DNA of 64,000 bases from Microcyclospora pomicola (taxonomy: Eukaryota > Ascomycota > Dothideomycetes > Capnodiales). Of the stretch, positions 1 through 10,967 are shown piece by piece. How positions within the stretch are numbered: the first letter of the stretch is position 1; every line of letters starts with the position of its first letter. The translations under genes were made by a program, and so were the position numbers. The stretch spans positions 310,001 to 374,000 of the forward strand of contig NHNY01000019.1 in NCBI GenBank assembly GCA_002786065.1, given 5' to 3'. The notes under the pieces were generated by a model. The model was not told the DNA's origin, did no database searches, and saw only the letters and a program-made list of their open reading frames with translations.

Positions 1-1166
1 TACAACAACAGCAGCCGAACATCGAACTCCGAAAGAAAAACATACTCCGCGACACCCTGCGTCCCGCCCCATGTCCTGCAGGCTGCATCGATGATCAGCA
101 CGATTCACTCCAGGTTCCCATGTCATTATCGCATTCGAACCTAAGATCACGAGAGTGTTAAGCCTCCATATCCGGCAAGACAGGTTCGCTGGGATCGGCC
201 TGATCGACGCAAGTACCATGCCAAACGTCGCGCATTTTCCGGTTTGGGAACCTGATCGAGGTTTCGTGGATGATCGCTGACCGAGCCTCGCTTTCGTCCG
301 TTCATTTCATACTAATGTGGCGATGTCCACGAGCTCTTCTGATCTTTGGACACTTTGCTGGTAAGACTGCCGCGTTTGACGTTGGAAACACAAGAGTCGG
401 ACTTCCGTGCTGTGCAGAGCCGCGGAGATCGTATCTCGGTGTACGTGACTGCTGCATACAGATGGAAGTCTGCTACTGTACATCTCTCTATTCTTGGTGA
501 TGATTAGGGCTGTACGCGACAAGAACGATCGGAGCACTCTTCAAGCACTCGACTGTGCATATTGCTCGTCCATTGGTATGGTTCCGTAGGTCGCAATATT
601 CGAGCCGGAGATGCAAAACATCTTCGCACCTATACTAGCCTGGACAAATGGCTACTGTTCGCTGCTCTTGATCGATGCCATGGCAGCTGGCTGGATAATA
701 CACACAAAAACCTCCCTGATAACGGGAAGGTGCAGGTGAAGGTGAAGGTCAAGCAGCAAGATGCAGGTTGAAAGTATCAACGAAGACCGCTTGGTCAACG
801 AATCGCAGGGGACCTCATGTTGGACCTATGGACAGCCATAGCCCACGTACACACTTGAACGGCAATTGTTTGGATTTTATACCAGTAGTGACTTTCCACG
901 TTGCCACTTGCACAGTATCGCCTCCTTGTTTTACGTCTCGTGGAGAAGGATAGGTACGTAAAGTCATGTATGAGGTGTACTCAGGCACAGGTCAGAGCAA
1001 GTATGCAGCGCTCAAAGCTCCGTCCAGCAGTTCAGGCTGAATCCGTAGAGCTCGCCAGACCTACCGCATGCAGACGCACTGCGAACTGCACTGTGCTACC
1101 TCAGCAGTTAGATGTCTAAGGTACCTATGAACAAGTAGGTCAAGAGTGACCAGCGACCACTCTGCC
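1..1166. other. intergenic, no gene seen
   Basis: Only short open frames without an ATG-led, family-like protein occur here. A GGTACC-centred AAGGTACCT site lies at 1118-1126, just before the Trs31 start. The stretch probably holds the Trs31 promoter and flank of a gene outside the window. Confidence 0.6.
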
Positions 1167-1889
1167 ATGTCCACAACCATGCCCGCCCCCACCGACCATC
1201 ACACCTCCCCACCCTCTTCCGCCGCCGGTCTCACCAACAAAATCTCCTACATCCCGCTTCCCCCCGCCAAGCCCTTCCAATCCACCCTCCGCTACCCCTC
1301 CAACCGCAAGACCATCTACGACCGCAATCTGAACCGCACCAAAGCGACCGAGATCTCGCTCGCCAGCTTCTCCTACCTCTTCAACAGCCTGATCACCTAC
1401 CACCACGCCAAGTCCGGCTCCGTCAGCGAGATCGAGACCCGCCTGAACCGCGCCGGCTACCCGATCGGCGTCAAGCTGCTGGATCTGCTGCTGTACCGCC
1501 AACCCGTACGCGGCGTGCAGCGGCCGACGCGCATGCTCGATCTGCTGCAGTTCATCCACGGCACGGTGTGGCGGGCGCTGTTCGGGCGCAGCGCGGACGC
1601 GCTCGAGCAGAGCAACGACAAGAAGAACGAGTACATGATCGTCGACAACGAGCCGGTGGTCAACACGTATATCAGCATCCCAAAGGAGATGAGCCAGCTG
1701 AACTGCGCGGCGTTCGTGGCGGGCGTGATCGAGGGCATGTGTGATGCGGCCGGATTCGGGACCGAGGGCGTGTCGGCGCATTGGGCGGGCGAGGGCGATG
1801 AGATGTGGCCGGGCAAGACGATTTTCCTGCTCAGGTTCAAGCAGAGGGTGGTGGAAAGGGAGGAGGCGTTGAAGGCTGGTGGGGGATGA
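1167..1889 (+). CDS. trs31: TRAPP complex subunit Trs31 (TRAPPC5)
   Basis: This encodes a 240-residue Bet3-family subunit of the TRAPP tethering complexes, which act as Rab guanine-nucleotide exchange factors on Golgi and autophagic membranes. After a Pro/Ser-rich leader the protein carries the hallmark stretches NRTKATEISLASFSYLF, the RAGYPIGVKLLDLL segment, and the C-terminal NTYISIPKEMSQLNCAAF and AGVIEGMCDAAGF blocks of Trs31. It is a single exon. The open frame continues upstream only to a GTG at 1146, so the ATG at 1167 is the first plausible start; another ATG follows five codons later. It is convergent with Las1, with only about 70 bp between their stops. The assignment rests on family motifs and is firm. 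Confidence 0.95.
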   Translation: MSTTMPAPTDHHTSPPSSAAGLTNKISYIPLPPAKPFQSTLRYPSNRKTIYDRNLNRTKATEISLASFSYLFNSLITYHHAKSGSVSEIETRLNRAGYPIGVKLLDLLLYRQPVRGVQRPTRMLDLLQFIHGTVWRALFGRSADALEQSNDKKNEYMIVDNEPVVNTYISIPKEMSQLNCAAFVAGVIEGMCDAAGFGTEGVSAHWAGEGDEMWPGKTIFLLRFKQRVVEREEALKAGGG

Positions 1890-1957
1890 ATGGTAGAATG
1901 AGATGAGTGGATGGGATTTATCCTGGAATGGTGCTGAGCCTGGACGGATCATGCATG

Positions 1958-3306
1958 CTAGCTTACTACACCAATGGGCAGCCCGGGTGCTATTGCTACA
2001 CGCACCCAGCCTCCAGAAACCTCCTGCTCTCCTGACAGAGCTGCAGTCGACCTCTGCTCGTTCTGGAAAGGAACATCAATGGTGTCAACCGACATGTCTA
2101 GTTGAGCATCGGAACCACCGTCGGCAGCATCTGGTCTCGCCAGTATGCTTGCCTCTAACAGATCCTGCCAGCATTCTTGGAAGAATGTGTCGCCGCTATC
2201 TAGCAGCATTTGGCCACACATTTGCGTCCAGTGCCCAGGACACAAACAGCACCGTTTCATCATCTCGACACGCACAGTTTCTTTCGTCTGAGCTTTAAAG
2301 CCGACCTGCTTGTCGTCGATGAGATGTGTCAGCCACATGTACGCAGCTTCCCTCTCAGGATCTTGTGAGACGTTCGTGGATGGATCGGTGTGCAATGTGT
2401 CGAACATCCGTCGAGACAGCATATGAGGGAAAGGATCAAACTCGCGGGACAGTCTTGCGATGAGATCATCCCACATCAAGAATGCGCCGTCCATCGGTGA
2501 GCCAGGCCTGGAGAATGTTAGCCTTCCATAGTAGTCCAGCTACGAAGTACATGCACTCACTCTCTGTTAGAGGGGATGAGCAACTTGTCATCAACGAGCA
2601 CTTCGACCAAAGCGTCCAATCTTGCACGATGCCTCGCCACAAGTTCTTTGCATACCGCGCTTGCCGCCCGCAACTGCTCATCCAGATGCACCGTGACGGC
2701 ACTCTTCTTCTTTCCACTCCTAAGAATCTCGCGCCTTTGCCCGCGATACTCCTTGAAGACCTTCCTCGCCACGCCCTTCACCCTCGCCACGCTCTCCATC
2801 ACCTGCTCCGGCGTCTCTGGCTCCTCTAGCCGCGACCAGTAGACTCTCCACAGCCACTCTAGCGCTTGCCGTGATGCTGCCACCAGTCGACCCACGCCAG
2901 GCAACTCCTCATGCGTCGCTTCATGCCGCAGCGCGACGAACTCCACTGGCATGCCGATCTGCTTCGCGATGTCGAGCATGCTGCTCGGCTCCAGCATACG
3001 CTCCTTCGCGCGTCCGATGTCGCAGAATCCCGTGACGAAGCGGCAGAAGGCGGCGCTGTAGACGGCGCGGATGCTGAAGATCGAGTTCTTGCTGGTGTCG
3101 TGATGTAGCAGCGCATCGATGAGGAGCGCCGTTGACTCGACCGCATGAGGCAGGTTGCCACGCAGCTTCCAGGCCATAACGCGGCTGACAGCCTCACGGC
3201 GTGCATCGGGTTCTGTCGAGTCGCCTGGTGGAGAGGCGTAGAGCTGAGACCGCACCTGGAGGAGGTCGTGTTGCGTACGCCAGGGCGTGATGGTGAAGCG
3301 AACCAT
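1958..3306 (-). CDS. las1: Las1-like ITS2 endoribonuclease (pre-rRNA processing)
   Basis: Two exons (3306-2561 and 2507-1958) give 431 residues. The 53-nt intron at 2508-2560 has GTGAGT, a CTAAC branch and CAG; it joins NRE to PGSPMDG. Las1 cuts pre-rRNA in ITS2 as part of the Las1-Grc3 complex. The N-terminus begins with the family's FTITPWR pattern, followed by a helical HEPN domain. The HEPN catalytic signature R-H-x3-H (RHEATHEE) is at about residues 127-134 and looks intact. The ATG at 3304-3306 was chosen because it starts at this conserved block; upstream in-frame codons lack an ATG. The C-terminal 180 residues are variable, as is usual. It is divergent from the NAD kinase gene. Confidence 0.95.
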
Positions 3307-3880
3307 GATAAAGCTTTTTCTGGGCCAAGTTTGGAATGTATAGATGGCGCCTGCAGTGGTGGATTCTGGCAGACTATATCCCAGCGATGATCTTAGTTGG
3401 AGTAATTTTCTCGTCTGATCTGTTCTGATCTGCAAAGTCTGAAATGCTCTACGAGTCGCTCCAATCCCGTCTAATCCCGGGGAAATCTCTGGATGATCTC
3501 GTCCTGATGGCCTGCTAGAAGATATCCCAAGTAACGAGAATCAAACCAGCATCAACACCAACTACGTATAGTCATGTCAAGATCTATCTCGCTGGTTTGC
3601 TAGGAAGTCGAGCACAAATGTCGTTCAATCAGGATGGGTGACTTCGGTATACCATAACTTTTGTTGTAGGGCAAAGATTCCCGCGGGAAGATCCGCTCGG
3701 CCTGCATCAATCGATAAGGACGCCCGACGTCAGTCTATGTTTTGAGGGGCAATACGCGGGGAACTGGTGTAATGCTTGGAGAAGCCAAAGCATGCGTGTC
3801 TCAACTTCCGTTGTCTTCCGTAGTGAATACACTCCGAGCGTGTATTTCGAACTCACAGATCTGTATATTTACAGCCCAAG
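3307..3880. promoter_or_regulatory. divergent Las1 / NAD kinase promoter region
   Basis: This 574-bp spacer lies between two divergent starts, so it must hold both promoters. I see no gene in it and no motif I can name with confidence. Confidence 0.6.
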
Positions 3881-5524
3881 ATGTCTGAAGGAAACGTGCT
3901 TGAGCAGATCCTAGAAACTCCACAAGCGGCCAATTCTCAAGTACTAAGTTCTCCGCGATCTCAATACTCTGTTTCTTCTGCTAATACATATGTCAGAACG
4001 ATCGCGACGCAGGAGCATCAAGCGACTCCGATGGACTGCATGAGGAAATGGAAGTGGTCTTTGACCGGTATGGCGCCAAACGACGACGCGCATCGCTCGT
4101 CTCCGATACGAAATCACGGCCCTCATCACAGCGCAACGAGACGTCATGTTTTGTCCATCAAATGCTGGAAGGACGATCTAGACCTGGGCATGCGACACCA
4201 CAGGCAGAGGAGGCATCGGGCAGGCCCTCAGACAAGGGCAATATGACCCCTCGCAAATCCTCTCCGGAACGGCATACTCAGTCTCGCTTGTTGACCAAGA
4301 AGCAGCTCTCGGACATGGCCTTCGGTACCCGAGAACTTTCCAAGAAACTGGGACACATCAGGCTGCTTTTGAAGGTTCGGAACGTGTTTCTGCTTACCAA
4401 GGCTCACGACACTACGCTGATCGGCAAGACACGGGATGTGGCGGCGTGGCTCCTGCGCCAGAAGAACGAAGATGGACACCCATACACTGTCTGGGTCGAG
4501 GAAACTATGCGAGAAAACAAGACATTCGACGCAGATGGTATCGTGGCGGAGGACGAAACGTACAAGGACAGGCTAAAGTACTGGACGAACGAGCTCTGCA
4601 AGAGAAAACCGCATACGTTTGAGATATGTCTAGCGCTAGGTGGCGACGGCACTGTGCTGTACGCTTCATGGCTGTTCCAGCGTGTGGTACCTCCCGTCAT
4701 GTCTTTCGCGCTGGGATCTCTCGGCTTCCTGACCAAGTTCGACTTTGAGCAATACGAGAAAACTCTTATTCGCGCGTTCAAAGAAGGAGTCACGGTCTCG
4801 CTCCGACTCCGCTTCGAAGCCACAGTCATGCGCTCGACTCGACGTGCTGACGAGGACGAGCAAGCATCGCGAGACTTGGTGGAGGACCTCATAGGCGAAG
4901 GGATGCACGATGAGCATACACATCACCCCGAGCTCAGCCACAACATCCTGAACGACATCGTGCTCGATCGCGGGCCCAACCCAACCATGTCTAGTATCGA
5001 GGTGTTTGGAGATGACGAACACTTCACCACCGTGCAGGCGGATGGGATCTGCGTGGCGACACCGACCGGCTCCACGGCTTACAACCTCGCGGCAGGCGGT
5101 AGTCTTTGCCACCCTGACAATCCTGTGATACTGGTGACTGCCATCGCACCACATACGCTCAGCTTTCGCCCCATCATCTTGCCCGACACGCTGGTGCTCA
5201 GGATCGGAGTGCCATTCGACGCGCGGGCCAGCAGCTGGGCCAGTTTCGATGGCAAAGAAAGGTGCGCATCAATCCTTTCCCCACCACTATCCCCGTTGAT
5301 TCATGATATACTGACTGTGCCGACGCAGGACCGAGCTATGCCCCGGCGACTACGTCACCATCTCCGCCAGCCGCTTTCCTTTCCCCAGCGTATTGCCGCT
5401 CGACCGCAGAAGCGAGGACTGGGTTGATAGCATCTCGCGCACGCTGAATTGGAACAATCGCCAGCGGCAGAAGGCCTTCGATGACGAGAAGCAGAAGGGT
5501 TCCGACGATGGGGATAGCCAATGA
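3881..5524 (+). CDS. NAD(H) kinase (ATP-NAD kinase, Utr1/Pos5 family)
   Basis: Three exons (3881-3940, 3997-5261, 5329-5524) encode 506 residues. The enzyme phosphorylates NAD+ to NADP+, the cell's source of NADP(H). The GGDGT motif is at about residues 235-239, followed by GSLGFLTKF, the NDIVLDRG block and the ADGICVATPTGSTAYNLAAG segment of the active site. The last exon restores the conserved TELCPGDYVTISASRFPFPS and a DWVDSISRTLNWN tail. The first exon has only 20 codons; its 56-nt intron (GTACTA...CTAATACATATGTCAG) keeps frame into NDRDAGASSDSDG. The second intron is 67 nt. The N-terminal 100 residues are low-complexity and hydrophilic, with no clear targeting peptide, so a cytosolic Utr1-like form is likelier than a mitochondrial one. 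Confidence 0.96.
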
Positions 5525-5835
5525 TGTGGCGGTGGATGAAGATAGTTTCCAATATCGATTGACCTATATCACTCAAGCAGATACCCCTGCCTCAGATCCT
5601 AGCGGTGTTGATCTTACAGAGCGCATTGGCCACAGGACGTGAGATCTGGTGAGCATCATTCAGGTGCATCATGATGTTATCAGGCAGCTACGCAATTAGG
5701 ACATATGTAGATGCTAAGTAATCTCTGCATCGAATCCGATACCACACGCATGCAAATGGTGACATGAAATAGCGCAAACTCTCAGATGCAGATCAGGTAG
5801 TGTTTGATTGATAGCTAGAACTGTAACCTAGATGT
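5525..5835. other. 3' spacer between convergent genes
   Basis: A 311-bp spacer between the stops of NAD kinase and the Ams2/Spt21 gene; expected to hold both 3' UTRs. No gene seen. Confidence 0.6.
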
Positions 5836-8800
5836 TTATCTACCCTGACTCCCACTCGATCCGACGCCTGCACAGTCCTCGTCGAACGTAGCAAACTCGC
5901 TGCTTTGCAACATGTCATCGATCCCGCTCCAATCCATCTGACGACCGGGCGTGGAGAAAGTTGGCAGATCGGTGAAATCGAAGGCTCCACTTCCGCGGCT
6001 GGGGCTGGTGAACCCTGCCAATGGTGCGTTGGTGTCGCTCAGCATCTCCGCCAATTGTCTTGAGAATGGCGAGACTTGTTCGTGACCAACAGCGTTAGGT
6101 CGGCCGGGCGTGCGACCGGCACGGCTTGGGGTGGAGCGCAGAAAGTAACGTGAAGATGAGGGAGAGGTCATGAAGTCGTGCATGGCGGCAGCCGAAGCAC
6201 TGACGCGTGAAGCCGACGCTGCGTTGACTGCGTTCTTGTCCACGGACAGGGGCTTGCGCTTCCTACTTGCTGACGTCGGAGTCTTGAGAAGACCACTGAG
6301 ATGTTCCTGGGAGAGAGGAGACCTGTTCTTGGATGGGGTTGTGCGAGGGGTTTTGAACAGGGATGAGGGTGAACCCTCGAACAGATCCGCGAGCCCCGCA
6401 AAATCGTCCACTGCAGGCCCAACGTTCTCTTTGTCAGATGTGAAAGCCTCAAAGATGCTCACATCGTTGTTTAGAGAGGTGAACGCCAGCTTGGAAGATG
6501 ACGCAGACTTTGATTGTCCAGTCTTGCCCGCAGAGACCGTGGCATTCAATGATGCTTGACCATTATCATCCAGGCTCTTGACTTCCCCGTCCTTTCGAGG
6601 GGACGGGAATAAGAGCCTTCTAGTGGGCTTTGGTGTGAGCTCATCAATCTCAATTGGCGAAGCCTGCGAGCCGAATCGTACTGGGCTCGACTGTACTTGG
6701 CGAGAAAGCGCCGCATCAAGCCGAGATGCATTCCACTTGTCCTTTCCCGCAGTCCGGCCTTGCTGCTCCGGCTGCAGGCTCGCGGCACGTCGCTGCTTCT
6801 TGGCTGTGGGCTTCCTTCTCTCCTCGTCCGTGTTACTGCTAGACAGCTCGTCACCACCGACATCGTCAGAGCGCTCGTCAAGTTCGACCGCATCGGTGAA
6901 GAATGCCTCGGATTGCGGCTCGAGGCTATCTGTCATCAGCCCCGCCAGGTCACTCGCTTTGGATTTTCGGCTCTTTCGCGAAGTCGGTTTCTTGCCCCAT
7001 CGGTCCGCAGGACGCATGGTCCTAGTCTTGTTGAACCATAATCCGCATGGGTTGCATAAGGTGGTGTCTTCAAATCCGTCTCCAGGCTTAGGTAACCTAG
7101 AATTCTTGTCCCTCTTCAGACTTTTCCTGATGACAAACTTCACAATGTCACCCGATTCCTCGTCCTTTTCTGTGGCTTCCACACCAATAATCTCACCCTC
7201 ACCTTCTGCTTCGTCGAGGGGACTCGGTTTGCCGTCGACGTGTTTGACATACAGCCTGCGCCACGTTGGGGTCTCAATCGCACCACAATGCGCGCAGAAT
7301 TGTGGAGCCTCGCCACTGAGCAGAGACTGCTCCAGGCGATCTTGGATGACCATTCGTCTGGTTGCACCAGAGCCTGAACGCTTGAGGCCTCGAGGACGAC
7401 CTTCGTTATCGCTTGGAGCAGGCGAGCCTGCCTCGGATTCGACCTGTGTGCGCGAACGCTTCAAAGGCTTTCGACGCTGCTGATCTGGCTTCTGCGACCC
7501 GGCTCGAACCGAAGGAGCGCGAGACAATCCTGCCGGATTCATTGGTGCCGTTATACTCAAAGGTAGATTAGGCGGCAGGGCAAGTGAGCCACGCCGTGAA
7601 GTGGGCTGAGCATCTCTGGCCGCCCGTTCCGTGGTAACGTCGCCGGGTGTCTGGGACTCGCGACCAGTGAAAGGCGCCTTGAGCCCAGCTGGAGCGGTAT
7701 TATGCGATTGCAAGGATGGCCGAGGACCAGAACTTCTCTTCGAACCCTTCGGTCTACGAATACGTTAGTCCTGATCAGGTATTGAAAGACCAAATTGTCT
7801 ACATGATCACAGTTCTCAAGACACTACATAGGTCGAACGTACCCTAAACTTGGATCGCGTCGTGGAGGTAGATCCAATAGCATTTTTCGAGGCAGCTGAC
7901 TCTCATCACCAGGCATCACCATCTGAAATTCAATGTCGCTCGGAATGACATCACTTGGCATCACTGGCGGACTGTTCGAAGCACGCTCTTCAGTCTTAAT
8001 GAAAGAGCGTGACCGTGCAGCATTTCTCTGTGACGGCTCACGGTCTTGTGCATACTGGCCACAATCACCATTGCTTTCCAAGCTATCCATGATGTTGCTG
8101 CTCAGCCAGGCCTGCTCACTCATGTACCCGCTGTCAGTCATACGAGCAGGCGGCAAACTTGGCAAGCCTGGACTGCTAGGTTGAGGCTGATTGATTCCTG
8201 GAAACACTGGGGGCGAAGACGGAATATCTTGTGGTGTTCCACCTGCAGTCGTGCTACGAGTCGGCGATTCTTCTTCCGGCGAGCTAATAAGTGCATCCGA
8301 ATACTGGTCGAAATCTGACATGAAATCTGAGTCTGCTGTTGATGCTTGTCTTAACATGCTTCTTGACGGACCAGAGATCTGGGGCCTTTGGTGCCGGAGA
8401 AGATGTCTTTGTGGAACAGGCGTCGGAACTCGTGGTGGCGGTTCAAGATCACTGCCGGGAGCGGTCGCACGTTTCGGAATCGGTCGATGCATGTGTACAG
8501 AATTGGCGGCGGCAGCAGTGATGCGAAGGTCAGCAGACCTAGATCCAAACGATGATCTTCCATGCCAGTCAGTCTGAACGACTTTTGCCCTCTTGCGGGA
8601 AAGTCCATCTTCGTTGTAGTACAGTTCGGTTTGCTCTTGTGTCTGTTGAGGTGGTAGCGAATGCGATGATCCATGTCTTTGATGTTGACGCGACGATGAG
8701 ACTTCACTTCGTACACTTGCGCGGGATGCGGGCCGGGAGTGATCCACAAAAGTCGAAGGATATCCTGAAAAGCTTTGATGACGTAGATGCTCGTTAGAAG

Positions 8801-9626
8801 TGCTGGATTCCATAACATTTATTGGACTACCCGTCCTGCTGCCTGAAGCGCTGAGAGATGTCGTGGCAAACGCGGGGTTCAGCCCAAAATCAGGCGCTGT
8901 CGGGGTCTGAGCGGCTCCCACATCATCTAACATTTCCTCGCTTCCGCTGACAGCCGTACCAAGACCGAAGATGTCGTTCCCGAGCAGCATTTCCTGAGTC
9001 TCACTCGACGAGTTGACCGCCATGTCGAAATAGTCATGTAAAGACTGGTGGGGCTTGTTCTGATGCAAAGACATATTCCAAGCGTTGGGATCGAAACCTC
9101 CAGACATGGCCGAACTGCCAATTTGCAAGTTGTCCGTTGCTGGCACAGTAGACGTCTGGGCAACCTTAGACACAGGCACCATTCTGAGCTTCACTTCCAA
9201 CGTTTCCTTGACTCCATTGCTGAATATGGCCGGTACGTTCTTGCATACTCGCCCGGTGATCATGGGTTTCTCCTCGTTCGTACCGGGTGCTGAGCTGGCC
9301 ATGACGGCGGAGAGCATTCCTTGGCCAACGAGAGGAGTCTCGAACTCGCTATAGTCGAAGGCATAGATTGCGAAATCTCCATCCGAAAGCTTCGAGATCA
9401 TCTCCGGAGATGCGGTGAGAACAGCCTGAATGCATTGCCTCAGCTCTATCACACCCACCTGAGAGCTCTCGTCTATGGCAACAGCCGGTATTTGTAGCGT
9501 ATTCGGGAATCGTGCCAGGCAATTGGTCTTGTTATCGGAGTCGAACGAGTAGAGGACTTTGACACGCATGGGACGCGTTGGGAGGTCCGCGTAGGGATTG
9601 TCCTCGGGGAAGCCGGCGGTCTCCAT
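5836..9626 (-). CDS. Ams2/Spt21-type GATA regulator (histone gene / chromatin factor)
   Basis: Two exons (9626-7843 and 7753-5836) give 1,233 residues. The 89-nt intron (GTACGT...GACTAACGTATTCGTAG) joins RRDPSLG to PKGSKRSSGPRPSL. The N-terminal 180 residues match the Ams2/Spt21 domain: VLYSFDSDNKTNCLARFPNT, GVIELRQCIQAVLTASPE, YAFDYSEFETPLVGQGMLS and TGRVCKNVPAIF. Exon 2 carries a GATA-like zinc finger, CAHC...CNPCGLWFNKTRTMRP, whose two Cys pairs are 76 residues apart instead of about 17. The rest is Ser/Pro-rich and disordered, with phospho-like sites. Relatives control histone gene transcription and, for fission yeast Ams2, centromeric CENP-A loading; that role is inferred. It is one gene, not two. 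Confidence 0.92.
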
Positions 9627-10192
9627 TGTTGCGTTGGACGTGGATGTAGCAGACTAGGATTTGGTGGGTGGGCGAGAGGTATATATAGTTGTGAGCTCTG
9701 CCACGCTCAAAAGCTGTCCACGTGCTATTTCATACTGTGCCGGTCGTCGTTGATACGAACAAAGCAACAGGTGCTTCTTTGCGTCGTCCAATCCCTGCTG
9801 GCTAGATTTTCTGTGATCAAGTGAAGTGATGGCGTTATGTGTAGTGAAGTGAGTTAGTGAAATACAACTGAAGTGTAGCGATGAATGAAGGTGATCAGAT
9901 GTGTGAAGAGTAAACATAAGAGGAGACATGAGGTGGTTGGTGAACATGTAGTCTCGCGTACCTCTAAGATCCGCTACGCGTGCGATCTGCGCGTTTGAGC
10001 TAGTCGGAGGCGTCGCGATTGGCCGATGACATAGAAGAGCTCACGTCAGTCACGTGATAGTGGTTTTGTCGCCGACTTCACCTTTGCGACGAGGCCAGTA
10101 GTATAGCTGTGTAGGCGACACGAAACTCTTTCAATCACTTTCCAACCCCACGATTGAAATTAGATCTCCCTGAGCACTGGGGATCCACGAGA
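9627..10192. promoter_or_regulatory. divergent promoter of Ams2/Spt21-like and SmD2 genes
   Basis: This 566-bp spacer separates two divergent starts. It contains a perfect 8-bp palindrome TCACGTGA at 10050-10057, close to the SmD2 start, and a related TCACGTC just upstream at 10041. No gene is seen. Confidence 0.6.
10050..10057. promoter_or_regulatory. TCACGTGA E-box-like palindrome
   Basis: The site TCACGTGA is a perfect palindrome with a CACGTG core, the type bound by Cbf1/bHLH factors in fungi. It lies about 140 bp upstream of the SmD2 ATG in a shared promoter. Binding is inferred only from the motif. Confidence 0.4.
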
Positions 10193-10612
10193 ATGGCCGC
10201 TACCGACTCCAAGATCGCGTGAGTCTGACTTCATTCACATCACAGCACGACCTCTTCACTGACATACCCTCCCTACAGCGACCTGCAAGCCAAACCCCGT
10301 GCCGAGCTCACCGAGTTCGAGATCGGACTCCTCGAAAAGCACGAATTCTCCTCCGGTCCCCTGTCACTGCTACAGACCGCCGTGCGCAACCACACGCAAG
10401 TGCTGATCTCGTGCCGCAACAACCGCAAACTGCTGGCGCGAGTGAAAGCATTCGACCGCCATTGCAACATGGTGCTGGAGAACGTCAAGGAGATGTGGAG
10501 CGAGAACACCCGGTTGGCGGATGGGAGGAAGGGTCGATCAGTGAACAAGGATCGCTTCATCAGCAAGATGTTCCTTCGAGGGGACAGCGTGATCATGGTG
10601 CTGTTGAGCTGA
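10193..10612 (+). CDS. smd2: small nuclear ribonucleoprotein Sm D2
   Basis: Two exons (10193-10218 and 10279-10612) encode 119 residues, the usual size of Sm D2. It is one of the seven Sm proteins that ring the U1, U2, U4 and U5 snRNAs in the spliceosome. Sm1 is seen as [47 protein letters not shown] and Sm2 as [12 protein letters not shown], written here as the two parts of one Sm fold. The 60-nt intron (GTGAGT...CTACAG) interrupts codon 9 (Ala), so the ATG sits in a short first exon. It shares its promoter with the divergent Ams2/Spt21-like gene and is convergent with the dihydroxyacetone kinase gene. Confidence 0.97.
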
Positions 10613-10967
10613 GTGAGTCGAAGGGAAAGAGGAGTAGTCACGGAACGGTTCTTGGCGTGGACTTTGGCGTTGGGCAGTCGATGGTACGGCGTCATTAGAG
10701 GAACAAAAGAAACGTACGGCGTTGGCGGCATGTAAAAATAAGGCAAGACTGGTACGGCGCATGCAAAGCAATGCAACAAAGGTTGCTTAGCTAACTGCTT
10801 CAGAGTCACTATAGTGACGAAGAGGATCAAACGTTACTGAAGATTGCGGCTACGAGATACTTCCAAGGACTGTCGCTATAACAAGGCTTGCGCGTGTAGC
10901 ACGTCGAAGAAGTGCTTGTGCTCGACTATCAGCATTGGAGTCAAATTCAGGCAGCACAATCAGACAA
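10613..10967. other. 3' spacer between convergent genes
   Basis: A 355-bp spacer between the SmD2 and dihydroxyacetone kinase stops. No gene seen. Confidence 0.6.

Noticed and set aside
1140-1952. Long open frame (270 codons) opposite Trs31
   Set aside because: It is the antisense of the Trs31 gene, has a low-complexity Gly/Val/Ala-rich make-up and no family pattern.
6578-7483. Open frame of 301 codons opposite the GATA regulator
   Set aside because: Antisense shadow of a disordered Ser-rich exon; no domain.
5836-9626. Two separate genes (Spt21-like and GATA-like)
   Set aside because: A clean 89-nt intron keeps frame between them and the junction reads continuously.
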